Source of the DNA: an uncultured Pirellula sp. | Lineage (GTDB): Bacteria > Planctomycetota > Planctomycetia > Pirellulales > Pirellulaceae | Direction of reading: 5' to 3' | Length of the DNA: 5,486 nt | Assembly (NCBI GenBank): GCA_903837255.1 | Contig: CAILTZ010000523.1 | Span: forward strand, 1 to 5,486 | Part shown: positions 3,823 to 5,486 of the stretch, piece after piece | Numbering within the stretch: position 1 is the stretch's first letter | Layout of the letters: each line of letters starts with the position of its first letter | The notes under the pieces: generated by a model | Seen by the model: the letters and a program-made list of their open reading frames with translations, nothing else | Told to the model about the DNA's origin: nothing | Databases searched by the model: none | Made by a program: the position numbers and the translations under genes

Positions 3823-5486
3823 ATGATGCCTCTAAGACAGTTCCTTCGGTCGATTGTGATTTTTCTAGTCATCGCAGCGGGTGTCTCGGTTTCTGGGGCG
3901 GCAGCGCAGGAGCTTGAAGCTGAAGAAGCTCGTGCTTGGATACGTGGGCACGGTGAGGAACTCGAACTTCGACTCTCAGGGGAAGTCATCCGCAATGACG
4001 GCGGAAACGTCGAAGGGGCTCATCTCCAGATTAGGATCAATTACGACAACCGACGCTGCGAATTATTCGAGCTCAAACTCGATGGCAAGAGATTCCAGAT
4101 ATGGCTACCTGTCAATAAGCACCCTTGGTATCGCATCACCGTGAGTGCGACGTGCCGCGATGGGGCACGTTGCACAAAATCCATTGTTCGGTACGAGCTC
4201 AGAGAGTTCGTTGTTAATGGCATGAACCTGACGGTCCAGCTCCCAAATCGACCGGTGACCGTTCGTCTGGAACATGATGGGAACGACGTTGCCTATGGGA
4301 CGGTCCAAGCCGTTCTCTCCAATGCTCTAACGCTGAAATTGAAGACTGACGAAAATGGACTCGCGAGGTTCAATCTGCTTGATGACGAAAATCTATCGCA
4401 ATTCACCGCCTGGTCGCAAAACCAACTGATCGGCGGATATCAATTCTTTCAAACGCCCGTTCGTGACCCGCGAGCCGATTCGCACGTCATTTCAATGTAC
4501 CGGTGCCGACCGTTTGAAGTCCACTTGAAAGACGCAAAAGGGCAGCCGATTGCTGGCGTTGAACTCGATTTCTTTTGTGCGACGCCCTCCCCCGACTATA
4601 ACTACCTCGGTTGGCCCGACGATTTCAAACTCGCAACGAATCAAGAAGGCGTCGCCACGGTCGCTTGGTACCCGGACATGCAGGCTGCTTATTGTTATGC
4701 TGAAATATCGGATAAGCATTGGATCATTGAATCCAGCAAGCGTGATGTAGACAAACTCGATGTGATTGCAAGGCGTGCTGTTGAGCGAAGAAAGATATCT
4801 GGTCGGGTACTTGGAAGCGGCAAATTCGCAGGTGGGTTCAGTATCAAGTTGGGCAGCTTTCAGGCTGAACAGGAGGGGCAACTCGATTATGTCTACTCTT
4901 TTACTGATGCCGATGGAAACTTTTCTGCTGACGTACTCCCGGACGCAACCTACGCTGTTTTTCTAGAAGACAAGAACTCTGTAGCCAATGCGACCGACCT
5001 AATTCCGGTTGAGTCGAAAACTGGGCAGGAAAATCCTCTAGAACTGTTTCTATCACAAGGTATTCCGGTTCGCATTACCTTGACCCAGGGAAGCGATCGC
5101 AAACCTATTTCCGATACCTGGGTCAACATTAAATCCAACCACAGTTTCACTTGGCTTGACGATGGTCGAGGGCAATCCGGATCGCTCGGCTCAAATAAGA
5201 GGGCCTATTCTAATTACACAGGAGTCATTGAGATGCTGGCACCGGAAGGAGAGCTTGAAGCCAGTGTATACCTGCCCGGCTGGCAAGCAAAACAAAAGAT
5301 CGACGTACGACGCGGGGAAAGCAATGAGATTCAATTTCATCGGAAAGCAGATCAGCGGGTCGAAGTCACCGGTAGGATCGTTCCGTGGAAAAAAGATCAG
5401 CAGCAAATCGCAGGCGCAACGGTGCACATCCAGGCGATTGATGGTGAATCTGGCGATGAATTCCGATTCGTGGGAGACGAGGAAGG
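3823..5486 (+). CDS. large secreted protein with carboxypeptidase-regulatory-like beta-sandwich domains (3' end outside window)
   Basis: The frame is open from GTG 3802/ATG 3823 to the window edge, at least 554 residues. ATG 3823 (or 3826) gives a classical signal peptide: basic LRQFLRS, hydrophobic IVIFLVIAAGVSV, then a cleavage region GAAAQ at residues 25-29. GTG 3802 would extend it by seven residues and has purines (AAAAGG) just upstream, so it remains possible. The mature part is a string of extracellular beta-sandwich units: about 44-205 (LRLSGEVIRNDGGNVEGAHLQI and TDENGLARFNL), 230-305 (FEVHLKDAKGQPIAGVEL, TNQEGVATV), 324-395 (ISGRVLG, DADGNFSADVLPDATYAVF), 413-505 and 516 on (VTGRIV..QQQIAGATVHI). 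The G-x-P-hydrophobic-x-G and D-x-x-G-x-F pattern is that of carboxypeptidase D regulatory-like/Ig-like modules. Planctomycetes encode many such exported proteins, sometimes ending in a thioredoxin-like domain. Function is unknown; the C-terminus is not visible. Confidence 0.8.
   Translation, partial: MMPLRQFLRSIVIFLVIAAGVSVSGAAAQELEAEEARAWIRGHGEELELRLSGEVIRNDGGNVEGAHLQIRINYDNRRCELFELKLDGKRFQIWLPVNKHPWYRITVSATCRDGARCTKSIVRYELREFVVNGMNLTVQLPNRPVTVRLEHDGNDVAYGTVQAVLSNALTLKLKTDENGLARFNLLDDENLSQFTAWSQNQLIGGYQFFQTPVRDPRADSHVISMYRCRPFEVHLKDAKGQPIAGVELDFFCATPSPDYNYLGWPDDFKLATNQEGVATVAWYPDMQAAYCYAEISDKHWIIESSKRDVDKLDVIARRAVERRKISGRVLGSGKFAGGFSIKLGSFQAEQEGQLDYVYSFTDADGNFSADVLPDATYAVFLEDKNSVANATDLIPVESKTGQENPLELFLSQGIPVRITLTQGSDRKPISDTWVNIKSNHSFTWLDDGRGQSGSLGSNKRAYSNYTGVIEMLAPEGELEASVYLPGWQAKQKIDVRRGESNEIQFHRKADQRVEVTGRIVPWKKDQQQIAGATVHIQAIDGESGDEFRFVGDEE

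Noticed and set aside
4492..4881. 129-codon minus-strand frame
   Set aside because: It is antisense to the large secreted-protein gene, whose frame is open and has domain motifs throughout.
1..5486. CRISPR array, rRNA or complete tRNA gene
   Set aside because: No regularly spaced repeats, no rRNA signature and no complete cloverleaf were found; the only tRNA-like piece is the degraded 3' end at 2211-2235.

Overview
The window looks like chromosomal DNA from a planctomycete, probably of the Pirellulaceae (Rhodopirellula/Blastopirellula type). The inference rests on protein style: a PEP-CTERM-tailed protein with a formylglycine-generating-enzyme fold, an exported HEAT-repeat protein ending in a TGK..GY..KW.AWW signature, and a large secreted protein made of carboxypeptidase-regulatory-like beta-sandwich domains. 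Toxin-antitoxin (TA) pairs of the PF09720 'addiction module component' plus ParE/RelE type are also present. Intergenic spaces are long and rich in hairpins. No database search was possible, so family names come from recognition of the translated sequence.

Layout. Positions 22-553 hold a TA operon in which both genes are broken: the antitoxin carries a 5-bp tandem duplication that shifts its frame, and the toxin has an in-frame TGA at codon 15. Positions 586-1059 hold the C-terminal remnant of an FGE-fold PEP-CTERM protein without its N-terminal part. Positions 1080-1174 hold a hairpin followed by two inverted copies of a structured repeat with a conserved GCCA loop. Positions 1181-1451 (minus strand) hold a decayed N-terminal piece of a tyrosine recombinase. 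Positions 1534-2050 hold a second, intact TA operon of the same families. Positions 2051-2403 are non-coding, with hairpins and a minus-strand sequence resembling the 3' end of a tmRNA/tRNA. Positions 2404-3288 hold an exported HEAT-repeat gene split by one in-frame TAA. Positions 3289-3822 are non-coding, with an inverted/tandem repeat and a promoter candidate. From 3823 to the window end there is an open, unfinished gene for a large secreted multi-domain protein.

How it fits together. The left half reads as a decaying accessory island: a dead TA pair, a gene fragment, an integrase relic, repeat elements and one surviving TA pair. A possible tmRNA/tRNA-derived attachment remnant lies nearby. 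The right half carries envelope or secreted proteins of the lineage, one also interrupted by a stop. Several independent single lesions in recognisable genes are the most notable property of the window. They mean either real pseudogenisation or, less interestingly, sequencing or assembly errors. I see no evidence for a complete novel multi-gene system; the most original signal is the covarying inverted hairpin repeat at 1103-1174.
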